This document shows, piece by piece, positions 48,101 through 59,600 of a DNA stretch of 64,000 nt. Each line of letters starts with the position of its first letter. Position 1 is the first letter of the stretch. A program made the position numbers and the translations under genes. Under the pieces are notes generated by a model. That model made no database searches and was not told where the DNA came from. It saw nothing but the letters and a program-made list of their open reading frames with translations. Origin of the DNA: Archivesica marissinica (Eukaryota > Mollusca > Bivalvia > Venerida > Vesicomyidae); the NCBI GenBank assembly GCA_014843695.1, contig CM026391.1, positions 37,881,515-37,945,514 of the forward strand, given 5' to 3'.

Positions 48101-51100
48101 TTATTCTACCTATAACGTACCCATATGCATACTGAGATACATTTATTCTGCCTATAACTTACCCATATGCATACTGAGATACATTTATTCTGCCTATAAC
48201 TTACCCATATGCATACTGAGATACATTTATTCTACCTATAGCTTACCCATATGCATACTGAGATACATTTATTCTACCTATAACTTACCCATATGCATAC
48301 TGAGATACATTTATTCTACCTATACTTACCCTATGCATATGAGATACATTTATTCTGCCTATAACTTACCCATATGCATACTGAGATACATTTATCTGCC
48401 TATACTTACCATATGCATACTGAGATACATTTATTCTGCCTATAACGTACCCATATGCATACTGAGATACATTTATTCTACCTATAACTTACCCATATGC
48501 ATACTGAGATACATTTATTCTACCTATAGCTTACCCATATGCATACTGAGATACATTTATTCTACCTATAACTTACTCATATGCATACTGAGATACATTT
48601 ATTCTGCCTATATCGTACCCATATGCATACTGAGATACATTTATTGTGCCTATAGCTTACCCATATGCATACTGAGATACATTTATTCTACCTATAGCTT
48701 ACCCATATGCATACTGAGATACATTTATTCTGCCTATAGCTTACCCATATGCATACTGAGATACATTTATTCTACCTATAACTTACCCATATGCATACTG
48801 AGATACATTTATTCTACCTATAACTTACCCATATGCATACTGAGATACATTTATTCTACCTATAACTTACCCATATGCATACTGAGATACATTTATTCTA
48901 CCTATAACTTACCCATATGCATACTGAGATACATTTATTCTGCCTATAACTTACCCATATGCATACTGAGATACATTTATTCTGCCTATAACTTACCCAT
49001 ATGCATACTGAGATACATTTATTCTGCCTATAACTTACCCATATGCATACTGAGATACATTTATTCTGCCTATAACTTACCCATATGCATACTGAGATAC
49101 ATTTATTCTACCTATAACTTACCCATATGCATACTGAGATACATTTATTCTACCTATAGCTTACCCATATGCATACTGAGATACATTTATTCTACCTATA
49201 ACTTACCCATATGCATACTGAGATACATTTATTCTACCTATAACTTACCCATATGCATACTGAGATACATTTATTCTGCCTATAACTTACCCATATGCAT
49301 ACTGAGATACATTTTTCCTATAACGTACCCATATGCATACTGAGATACATTTAGTGCCTATACTTACCCATATGCATACTGAGATACATTTATTCTACCT
49401 ATAACTTACCCATATGCATACTGAGATACATTTATTCTACCTATAGCGTACCCATATGCATACTGAGATACATTTATTCCTATAACTTACCCATATGCAT
49501 ACTGAGATACATTTATTCTGCCTATAACGTTACCCATATGCATACTGAGATACATTTATTCTACCTATACTTACCCATATGCATACTGAGATACATTTAT
49601 TCTACCTATAGCTTACCCATATGCATACTGAGATACATTTATTCTGCCTATAACTTACCCATATGCATACTGAGATACATTTATTCTACCTATAGCTTAC
49701 CCATATGCATACTGAGATACATTTATTCTGCCTATAACTTACCCATATGCAACTGAGATACATTTATTCTACCTATAACTTACCCATATGCATACTGAGA
49801 TACATTTATTCTGCCTATAACTTACCCATATGCATACTGAGATACATTTATTCTGCCTATAACTTACCCATATGCATACTGAGATACATTTATTCTACCT
49901 ATAACTTACCCATATGCATACTGAGATACATTTATTCTGCCTATAGCTTACCCATATGCATACTGAGATACATTTATTCTACCTATAACTTACCCANNNN
50001 NNNNNNNNNNNNNNNNNNNNNNNNNNNNNNNNNNNNNNNNNNNNNNNNNNNNNNNNNNNNNNNNNNNNNNNNNNNNNNNNNNNNNNNNNNNNNNNNNNNN
50101 NNNNNNNNNNNNNNNNNNNNNNNNNNNNNNNNNNNNNNNNNNNNNNNNNNNNNNNNNNNNNNNNNNNNNNNNNNNNNNNNNNNNNNNNNNNNNNNNNNNN
50201 NNNNNNNNNNNNNNNNNNNNNNNNNNNNNNNNNNNNNNNNNNNNNNNNNNNNNNNNNNNNNNNNNNNNNNNNNNNNNNNNNNNNNNNNNNNNNNNNNNNN
50301 NNNNNNNNNNNNNNNNNNNNNNNNNNNNNNNNNNNNNNNNNNNNNNNNNNNNNNNNNNNNNNNNNNNNNNNNNNNNNNNNNNNNNNNNNNNNNNNNNNNN
50401 NNNNNNNNNNNNNNNNNNNNNNNNNNNNNNNNNNNNNNNNNNNNNNNNNNNNNNNNNNNNNNNNNNNNNNNNNNNNNNNNNNNNNNNNNNNNNNNNNNNN
50501 NNNNNNNNNNNNNNNNNNNNNNNNNNNNNNNNNNNNNNNNNNNNNNNNNNNNNNNNNNNNNNNNNNNNNNNNNNNNNNNNNNNNNNNNNNNNNNNNNNNN
50601 NNNNNNNNNNNNNNNNNNNNNNNNNNNNNNNNNNNNNNNNNNNNNNNNNNNNNNNNNNNNNNNNNNNNNNNNNNNNNNNNNNNNNNNNNNNNNNNNNNNN
50701 NNNNNNNNNNNNNNNNNNNNNNNNNNNNNNNNNNNNNNNNNNNNNNNNNNNNNNNNNNNNNNNNNNNNNNNNNNNNNNNNNNNNNNNNNNNNNNNNNNNN
50801 NNNNNNNNNNNNNNNNNNNNNNNNNNNNNNNNNNNNNNNNNNNNNNNNNNNNNNNNNNNNNNNNNNNNNNNNNNNNNNNNNNNNNNNNNNNNNNNNNNNN
50901 NNNNNNNNNNNNNNNNNNNNNNNNNNNNNNNNNNNNNNNNNNNNNNNNNNNNNNNNNNNNNNNNNNNNNNNNNNNNNNNNNNNNNNNNNNNNNNNNCTGC
51001 CTATAACTTACTGAGATACATTTATTCTGCCTATAACTTACCCATATGCATACTGAGATACATTTATTCTCCTAAACTTACCCATATGCATACTGAGATA

Positions 51101-54100
51101 CATTTATTCTACCTATAGTACTTTATCCTATATACCTATGCATACTGAGTACATTTATTCTGCCTATAACTTACCCATATGCATACTGAGATACATTTAT
51201 TCTGCCTATAACTTACCCATATGCATACTGAGATACATTTATTCTGCCTATAACTTACCCATATGCATACTGAGATACATTTATTCTGCCTATAACTTAC
51301 CCATATGCATACTGAGATACATTTATTCTGCCTATAGCTTACCCATATGCATACTGAGATACATTTATTCTGCCTATAACTTACCCATATGCATACTGAG
51401 ATACATTTATTCTGCCTATAACTTACCCATATGCATACTGAGATACATTTATTCTGCCTATAACTTACCCATATGCATACTGAGATACATTTATTCTACC
51501 TATAACTTACCCATATGCATACTGAGATACATTTATTCTGCCTATAACTTACCCATATGCATACTGAGATACATTTATTCTACCTATAACTTACCCATAT
51601 GCATACTGAGATACATTTATTCTGCCTATAACTTACCCATATGCATACTGAGATACATTTATTCTGCCTATAACTTACCCATATGCATACTGAGATACAT
51701 TTATTCTGCCTATAACTTACCCATATGCATACTGAGATACATTTATTCTACCTATAACTTACCCATATGCATACTGAGATACATTTATTCTGCCTATAAC
51801 TTACCCATATGCATACTGAGATACATTTATTCTACCTATAACTTACCCATATGCATACTGAGATACATTTATTCTGCCTATAGCGTACCCATATGCATAC
51901 TGAGATACATTTATTCTACCTATAACTTACCCATATGCATACTGAGATACATTTATTCTGCCTATAACTTACCCATATGCATACTGAGATACATTTATTC
52001 TGCCTATAACTTACCCATATGCATACTGAGATACATTTATTCTACCTATAACTTACCCATATGCATACTGAGATACATTTATTCTGCCTATAACTTACCC
52101 ATATGCATACTGAGATACATTTATTCTACCTATACTTACCTATCATACTGAGATACATTTATTCTCCTATAACTTACCCATATGCATACTGAGATACATT
52201 TATTCTGCCTATAGCTTACCCATATGCATACTGAGATACATTTATTCTGCCTATAACTTACCCATATGCATACTGAGATACATTTATTCTGCCTATAACT
52301 TACCCATATGCATACTGAGATACATTTATTCTACCTATAACTTACCCATATGCATACTGAGATACATTTATTCTACCTATAACTTACCCATATGCATACT
52401 GAGATACATTTATTCTGCCTATAGCTTACCCATATGCATACTGAGATACATTTATTCTACCTATAACTTACCCATATGCATACTGAGATACATTTATTCT
52501 ACCTATAACTTACCCATATGCATACTGAGATACATTTATTCTGCCTATAGCTTACCCATATGCATACTGAGATACATTTATTCTGCCTATAACTTACCCA
52601 TATGCATACTGAGATACATTTATTCTACCTATAACTTACCCATATGCATACTGAGATACATTTATTCTGCCTATAACTTACCCATATGCATACTGAGATA
52701 CATTTATTGTGCCTATAACTTACCCATATGCATACTGAGATACATTTATTCTGCCTATAACTTACCCATATGCATACTGAGATACATTTATTCTACCTAT
52801 AACTTACCCATATGCATACTGATATACATTTATTCTGCCTATAACTTACCCATATGCATACTGAGATACATTTATTCTGCCTATAGCGTACCCATATGCA
52901 TACTGAGATACATTTATTCTGCCTATAACTTACCCATATGCATACTGAGATACATTTATTCTACCTATAACGTACCCATATGCATACTGAGATACATTTA
53001 TTCTGCCTATAACTTACCCATATGCATACTGAGATACATTTATTCTACCTATAACTTACCCATATGCATACTGAGATACATTTATTCTACCTATAACTTA
53101 CCCATATGCATACTGAGATACATTTATTCTGCCTATAACTTACCCATATGCATACTGAGATACATTTATTCTGCCTATAACTTACCCATATGCATACTGA
53201 GATACATTTATTCTACCTATAACTTACCCATATGCATACTGAGATACATTTATTCTACCTATAACTTACCCATATGCATACTGAGATACATTTATTCTAC
53301 CTATAGCTTACCCATATGCATACTGAGATACATTTATTCTGCCTATAACTTACCCATATGCATACTGAGATACATTTATTCTGCCTATAGCTTACCCATA
53401 TGCATACTGAGATACATTTATTGTGCCTATAACTTACCCATATGCATACTGAGATACATTTATTGTGCCTATAACTTACCCATATGCATACTGAGATACA
53501 TTTATTGTGCCTATAACTTACCCATATGCATACTGAGATACATTTATTCTACCTATAACTTACCCATATGCATACTGATATACATTTATTCTGCCTATAA
53601 CTTACCCATATGCATACTGAGATACATTTATTCTGCCTATAGCGTACCCATATGCATACTGAGATACATTTATTCTACCTATAACGTACCCATATGCATA
53701 CTGAGATACATTTATTCTGCCTATAACTTACCCATATGCATACTGAGATACATTTATTCTGCCTATAGCTTACCCATATGCATACTGAGATACATTTATT
53801 CTACCTATAACTTACCCATATGCATACTGAGATACATTTATTCTGCCTATAACTTACCCATATGCATACTGAGATACATTTATTCTACCTATAACTTACC
53901 CATATGCATACTGAGATACATTTATTCTGCCTATAACTTACCCATATGCATACTGAGATACATTTATTCTACCTATAGCTTACCCATATGCATACTGAGA
54001 TACATTTATTCTGCCTATAACTTACCCATATGCATACTGAGATACATTTATTCTACCTATAACGTACCCATATGCATACTGAGATACATTTATTCTGCCT

Positions 54101-55320
54101 ATAACTTACCCATATGCATACTGAGATACATTTATTCTACCTATAACTTACCCATATGCATACTGAGATACATTTATTCTGCCTATAACTTACCCATATG
54201 CATACTGAGATACATTTATTCTACCTATAACGTACCCATATGCATACTGAGATACATTTATTCTACCTATAACTTACCCATATGCATACTGATATACATT
54301 TATTCTACCTATAGCTTACCCATATGCATACTGAGATACATTTATTCTGCCTATAGCTTACCCATATGCATACTGAGATACATTTATTCTACCTATAACT
54401 TACCCATATACATACTGAGATACATTTATTCTACCTATAACTTACCCATATGCATACTGAGATACATTTATTCTGCCTATAGCTTACCCATATGCATACT
54501 GAGATACATTTATTCTGCCTATAACTTACCCATATGCATACTGAGATACATTTATTCTACCTATAACTTACCCATATGCATACTGAGATACATTTATTCT
54601 GCCTATAACTTACCCATATGCATACTGAGATACATTTATTCTACCTATAGCGTACTCATATGCATACTGAGATACATTTATCTGCCTATAGCTTACCCAT
54701 ATGCATACTGAGATACATTTATTCTACCTATAACTTACCCATATGCATACTGAGATACATTTATTCTGCCTATAACTTACCCATATGCATACTGAGATAC
54801 ATTTATTCTGCCAATAGCGTACCCATATGCATACTGAGATACATTTATTCTGCCTATAACTTACCCATATGCATACTGAGATACATTTATTCTACCTATA
54901 ACTTACCCATATGCATACTGAGATACATTTATTCTGCCTATAACTTACCCATATGCATACTGAGATACATTTATTCTACCTATAGCTTACCCATATGCAT
55001 ACTGAGATACATTTATTCTACCTATAACTTACCCATATGCATACTGAGATACATTTATTCTACCTATAACTTACCCATATGCATACTGAGATACATTTAT
55101 TCTACCTATAGCTTACCCATATGCATACTGAGATACATTTATTCTACCTATAGCTTACCCATATGCATACTGAGATACATTTATTCTACCTATAACTTAC
55201 CCATATGCATACTGAGATACATTTATTCTACCTATAACTTACCCATATGCATACTGAGATACATTTATTCTGCCTATAACTTACCCATATGCATACTGAG
55301 ATACATTTATTCTGCCTATA
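39160..55320 (-). repeat. Giant 42-bp minisatellite derived from a guanylate cyclase exon end (about 340 copies assembled)
   Basis: On the minus strand each 42-bp unit runs CAGAATAAATG, TATCTCAG, TATGCATATGG, GTAAGTTATAGG. The same 39-nt exonic sequence ends the guanylate cyclase exon at 55285-55439, where it encodes [11 protein letters not shown] plus two bases. The GTAAGT in every unit is that exon's 5' splice site. Common unit variants are GTAAGT / GTAAGC / GTACGT and TATAGGCAG / TATAGGTAG / TATAGGCAC. The AATAAA hexamer is nearly invariant. The low-coordinate 700 bp (39160-39880) are strongly diverged. The array is homogeneous right up to the exon at its other end. Indel-rich spots occur at 42640, 43480, 44610, 44900, 48310-48410, 49310-49500 and 51000-51160. 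Plus-strand frames ([14 protein letters not shown] repeats) are artefacts of a unit divisible by three. 49997-50996 is a gap. Confidence 0.95.
49997..50996. other. Assembly gap (exactly 1000 N) within the 42-bp array
   Basis: Exactly 1000 N with the same repeat on both sides. The true copy number is therefore unknown. Damaged units on the right-hand flank (51000-51160) suggest poor consensus near the break. Confidence 0.99.
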
Positions 55321-55439
55321 GCTCCACTTGTTTCTGTCCTGCTCGTCAAGTTGACTGTATTACCGAACAAGCAGTATCGTGGCATCCGCTTCCCAATCAC
55401 ACCTGTGACAACCTCACCCGAGTGCACACCTATTGTGAT
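55285..55439 (-). CDS. GUCY1B1: Soluble guanylate cyclase beta subunit, catalytic-domain exon
   Basis: This is a 155-nt internal exon of the heme-dependent nitric-oxide receptor that makes cGMP from GTP as an alpha/beta heterodimer in the cytosol. A pyrimidine-rich acceptor (TTTTTATTTAAG) precedes ATCACAATAGG at 55439. The donor is TATGG before GTAAGT at 55284. Its 51 full codons include [32 protein letters not shown] and [33 protein letters not shown] with Thr-Val-Asn-Leu-Thr is beta-type, not alpha-type. The Cys of RYC (human beta1 Cys541), the Asn of TVN (Asn548) and the Arg of TSR (Arg552), which bind nucleotide, are present. The last 39 nt of this exon are the source of the adjacent 42-bp array. 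Reading into the intron gives a stop (TAA) one codon later. Beta1 is more likely than another beta paralogue, but this is not proven. Confidence 0.92.
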
Positions 55440-55479
55440 CTTAAATAAAAATTGAAAAATGTTCCCGAACAAATGTCTG

Positions 55480-55565
55480 TCCGATTAGCTCAGTGGTGTG
55501 TATGTGAGATAGTACGGTGGTCGCCAGATCGGACAGGTTTGATTTCTCCAAATACTGGTTTCCAA
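55480..55565 (+). mobile_element. SINE family D-like copy with shortened tRNA head
   Basis: Starts GTCCGATTAGCTCAGTGG, a good tRNA-like box A, then jumps to TGTGAGATAGTACGGTGG, CCAGATCGGACAGG and TTTCTCCAAATACTGG, as in the sequence at 14210-14300. The region that would contain box B is missing. It lies in the intron between the two guanylate cyclase exons. Confidence 0.55.
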
Positions 55566-55976
55566 CGAGAATGATTACTATAACTTGTTAGAACATGCTT
55601 AATAAGTTTAAACTTTAAAACAAATGTTTAAAGTTATCACTGACTTATACATGTTTCAGGAACAAAGCAATGGAACTGTTATGATTGAGATTGAATTGTC
55701 TCTAATAAATTAGTATTAAACTATTAATTAATTATAATAAATCCTCAATAAATGTCCCTTAGAGCACGATAACGGAAGGTTTGCATAAAAAACACTGAAA
55801 TATTAACGAATCCATAATATGTCGTTTCCGATTCGTAAAACAATTAATTTATTGTAATCAATCCATACATTATAATACCATGACCCACATATATTGTATA
55901 TTTGACTCTTTTTTTGTTGTTGTAATTTTTTATTTGTTTTTAAGTATATTTGACATTTACTTTAACTCAGCCAAAC
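55566..55976. other. Intron remainder between guanylate cyclase exons
   Basis: AT-rich DNA between the SINE D-like copy and the upstream exon. It includes the donor side of exon 55977-56120. No other feature recognised. Confidence 0.6.
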
Positions 55977-56120
55977 CTCAATAAGGTGATTGTTCGGGTT
56001 TCTCAACCCTCTGGATACATCCATGAGATCCAATGCCAACCTCGCTATGGATTTTGCGTGAGTAATGCAATCTTCCGGTAGGCCGCTTACAGCCATGTAT
56101 TTGTCTCCTACTGTCTCTAC
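55977..56120 (-). CDS. GUCY1B1: Soluble guanylate cyclase beta subunit, upstream catalytic-domain exon
   Basis: The acceptor (TATGTTTAG) is followed by GTAGAGACAGTAGG at 56120. The exon is 144 nt (48 codons, phase 0 on both sides) and ends at GAG before GTTTGG, a weak but valid GT donor. It encodes [18 protein letters not shown], then [19 protein letters not shown] and [23 protein letters not shown] is the beta-subunit signature, and its Glu aligns with human beta1 Glu473, which recognises the guanine base. Joined to the next exon it reads [12 protein letters not shown], in frame and of the normal length (one residue longer than human). The intron between the exons is 537 bp. Earlier exons lie beyond the window, past the 30-bp array. 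Confidence 0.9.
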
Positions 56121-56600
56121 CTAAACATAATCATATAATAACAGACTGATGTACATTTCTGCTTGGGATCTAGTCAAATGGTTTCGGGATCAATACACCG
56201 TACAGTCCTTGAGGCACGACCTCAAATATAGGTCATCGGTACCATCTGAGGGCAATAAGGTTCATGTGGTTATTGACAAGGTTTACATCCCTAGATTTCA
56301 AAAACTTGTGATAACATTTCAACAAAACCATGGACATATCATTGTACATTGGATTAACACATTAGTATGTGGAGAACTAAAATCGCAAATGACATAAATA
56401 AACATCCATTCCTAAATTCACTGATATGGTTATATCCACTATCTTTGATATACAAATGGCATAATTTAATGCTCATATGTTATCTGCATTACATTTTAAA
56501 GCCACACATATCAGTGAATATATTCATTTAGTTATATGAACATATCTCCACAGGAAAACAATATAATTCTCAGTAACAGTACATGGGCTGCTATCCAAGA
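56121..56600. other. Unique intron sequence before the 30-bp array
   Basis: Just upstream (gene sense) of the 144-nt exon. An 82-codon plus-strand frame (56149-56397) contains SEGNKVHVVIDKVYIPRF, but I recognise no family and no splice sites that support it. Confidence 0.4.
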
Positions 56601-59600
56601 TGCTCTACATACATCTTGCATTCATATCAATGCTCTACATACATCATGCATTCATATCAGTGCTCTACATTCATCCTGTATCCCAATCAGTGCTCTACAT
56701 ACATCCTGCATCACTATCAGTGCTCTCAATACATATTTCATCCCTATGAGTGCTCTACATACATCCTGCATCCCTATCAGTGCTCTACATACATCATGCA
56801 TCCCTATCAGTGCTCTACATACATCCTGCTTTCATATCAGTGCTCTACATTCATCCTGCATCCATATCAGTGATCTACATACATCCTGCATTCATATCAG
56901 TGCTCTACATTCATCATGCATTCATATCAGTGCTCTACATACATCCTGCATTCATATCAGTGCTCAACATTCATCAAGCATTCATATCAGTGCTCTACAT
57001 TCATCATGCATTCATATCAGTTCTCTATATTCATCATGCATTCATATCAGTGCTCTACATTCATCCTGCATTCCTATCAGTGCTCTACATACATCATGCA
57101 TTCATAGCAATGCTCTACATTCATCATGCATTCAAATCAGTGTTCTACATACATCCTGCATTCATATCAGTGCTCTTCATAAATCCTGCATTCATATCAG
57201 TGCTCTATATTCATCATGCAGTCATATCAGTGCTCTAGATTCATCATGCATTCATACCAGTGCTCTACATTCATCATGCATTCATATCAGTGCTCTACAT
57301 ACATCCTGCATTCATATCAGTGCTCTACATACATCCTGCATTCATATCAGTGCTCTACATTCATCATGCATTCATATCAATGCTCTACATACATCATGCA
57401 TTCATATTAGTGCTCTACATACATCCTGTATTAATATCAGTGCTCTACATACATCATGCATTCATATCAGTTTTCAACATACATCATGCATTCATATCAG
57501 TGCTCCACATACATCATGCATTCATATCAGTGCTCTACATACATCCTGCATTCATATCAATGTTCTACATACATCCTGTATTCATAGCAATGATCTACAT
57601 ACATCCTGCATCCCTATCAGTGCTATACATACATCCTGCATTCATATCAGTCCTCTACATACATCCTGCATCCCTATCAGTGTTCTACATACATACTGCA
57701 TCCCTATCAGTGCTCTACATACACCATGCATTCATATCAGTGCTCTACATATATGCTGCATTCAAATCAGTGCTCTACATTCATCCTGCATCCCTATCAG
57801 TGCTCTACATTCATCCTGCATTTATATCAGTTTTCAACATACATCATGCATTCATATCAGTGCTCTACATACATCATGCATTCACATTAATGCTCTACAT
57901 TCATCATGCATTCATATCAGTGCTCTACATACATCATGCATTCACATTAATGCTCTACATTCATCATGCATTCATATCAGTGCTCTACATACATCCTGCA
58001 TTCATATCAGTGCTCTACATACATCATGCATTCATATCAGTGCTCTACATACAGCCTGCATTCATATCAGTGCTCTACATACATCATGCATTCATATCAG
58101 TGCTCTACATACATCATGCATTCATATCAATGCTCTACATACATCATGCATTCATATCAATGCTCTACATACATCCTGCATTCATATCAGTGCTCTACAT
58201 ACATCCTGCATTCGTATCAGTGCTCTACATACATCATGCATTCATATCAGTGATCAACATACATCCTGCATTCATATCAGTGCTCTACATTCATCATGCA
58301 GTCATATCAGTGCTCTACATTCATCATGCATTCATATCAGTGTTCTACATACATCCTGCATTCATATCAGTGCTCTACATACATCCTGCATTCATATCAG
58401 TGCTCTACATACATCCTGCATTCATATCAGTGCTCTCCATTCATCATGCATTCATATCAGTGCTCTACATACATCATGCATTCATATCAGTGTTCTACAT
58501 TCATCATGCATTCATATTAGTGCTCTACATACATCCTGTATTCATATCAGTGCTCTACATTCATCATGCATCCCTATCAATGCTGCACATACATCCTGCA
58601 TTCATACCAGTTCTCCACATACATCATGCATTCATATCAGTGCTCTACATACATCCTGCATTTATAACAATGTTCTACATACATCCTGCATTCATAGCAA
58701 TGATCTACATACATCCTGCATCCCTATCAGTGCTCTACATACATCCTGCATTCATATCAGTGCTCTCCATTCATCATGCATTCATATCAGTGCTCTACAT
58801 ACATCATGCATTCATATCAGTGTTCTACATTCATCATGCATTCATATTAGTGCTCTACATACATCCTGTATTCATATCAGTGCTCTACATTCATCATGCA
58901 TCCCTATCAATGCTGTACATACATCCTACATTCATACCAGTGCTCCACATACATCATGCATTCATATCAGTGCTCTACATACATCCTGCATTCATATCAA
59001 TGTTCTACATACATCCTGTATTCATAGCAATGATCTACATACATCCTGCATCCCTATCAGTGCTATACATACATCCTGCATTCATATCAGTCCTCTACAT
59101 ACATCCTGCATCCCTATCAGTGTTCTACATACATACTGCATCCCTATCAGTGCTCTACATACATCATGCATTCATATCAGTGCTCTACATAAATGCTGCA
59201 TTTATATCAGTGCTCTACATTCATCCTGCATCCCTATCAGTGCTCTACATTCATCCTGCATTTATATCAGTTTTCAACATACATCATGCATTCATATCAG
59301 TGCTCTACATACATCATGCATTCACATCAATGCTCTACATTCATCATGCATTCATATCAGTGCTCTACATACATCCTGCATTCATATCAGTGCTCTACAT
59401 ACATCATGCATTAATATCAGTGCTCTACATACAGCCTGCATTCATACCAGTGCTCTACATACATCCTGCATCCCTATCAGTGCTCTACATACATCATGCA
59501 TTCATATCAATGCTCTACATACATCATGCATTCATATCAATGCTCTACATACATCATGCATTCATATCAATGCTCTACATACATCCTGCATTCATATCTG

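Noticed and set aside
42645..55448. Plus-strand proteins made of [14 protein letters not shown] repeats
   Set aside because: They are the antisense of an exon-derived 42-bp repeat. The last one continues antisense through the guanylate cyclase exon.
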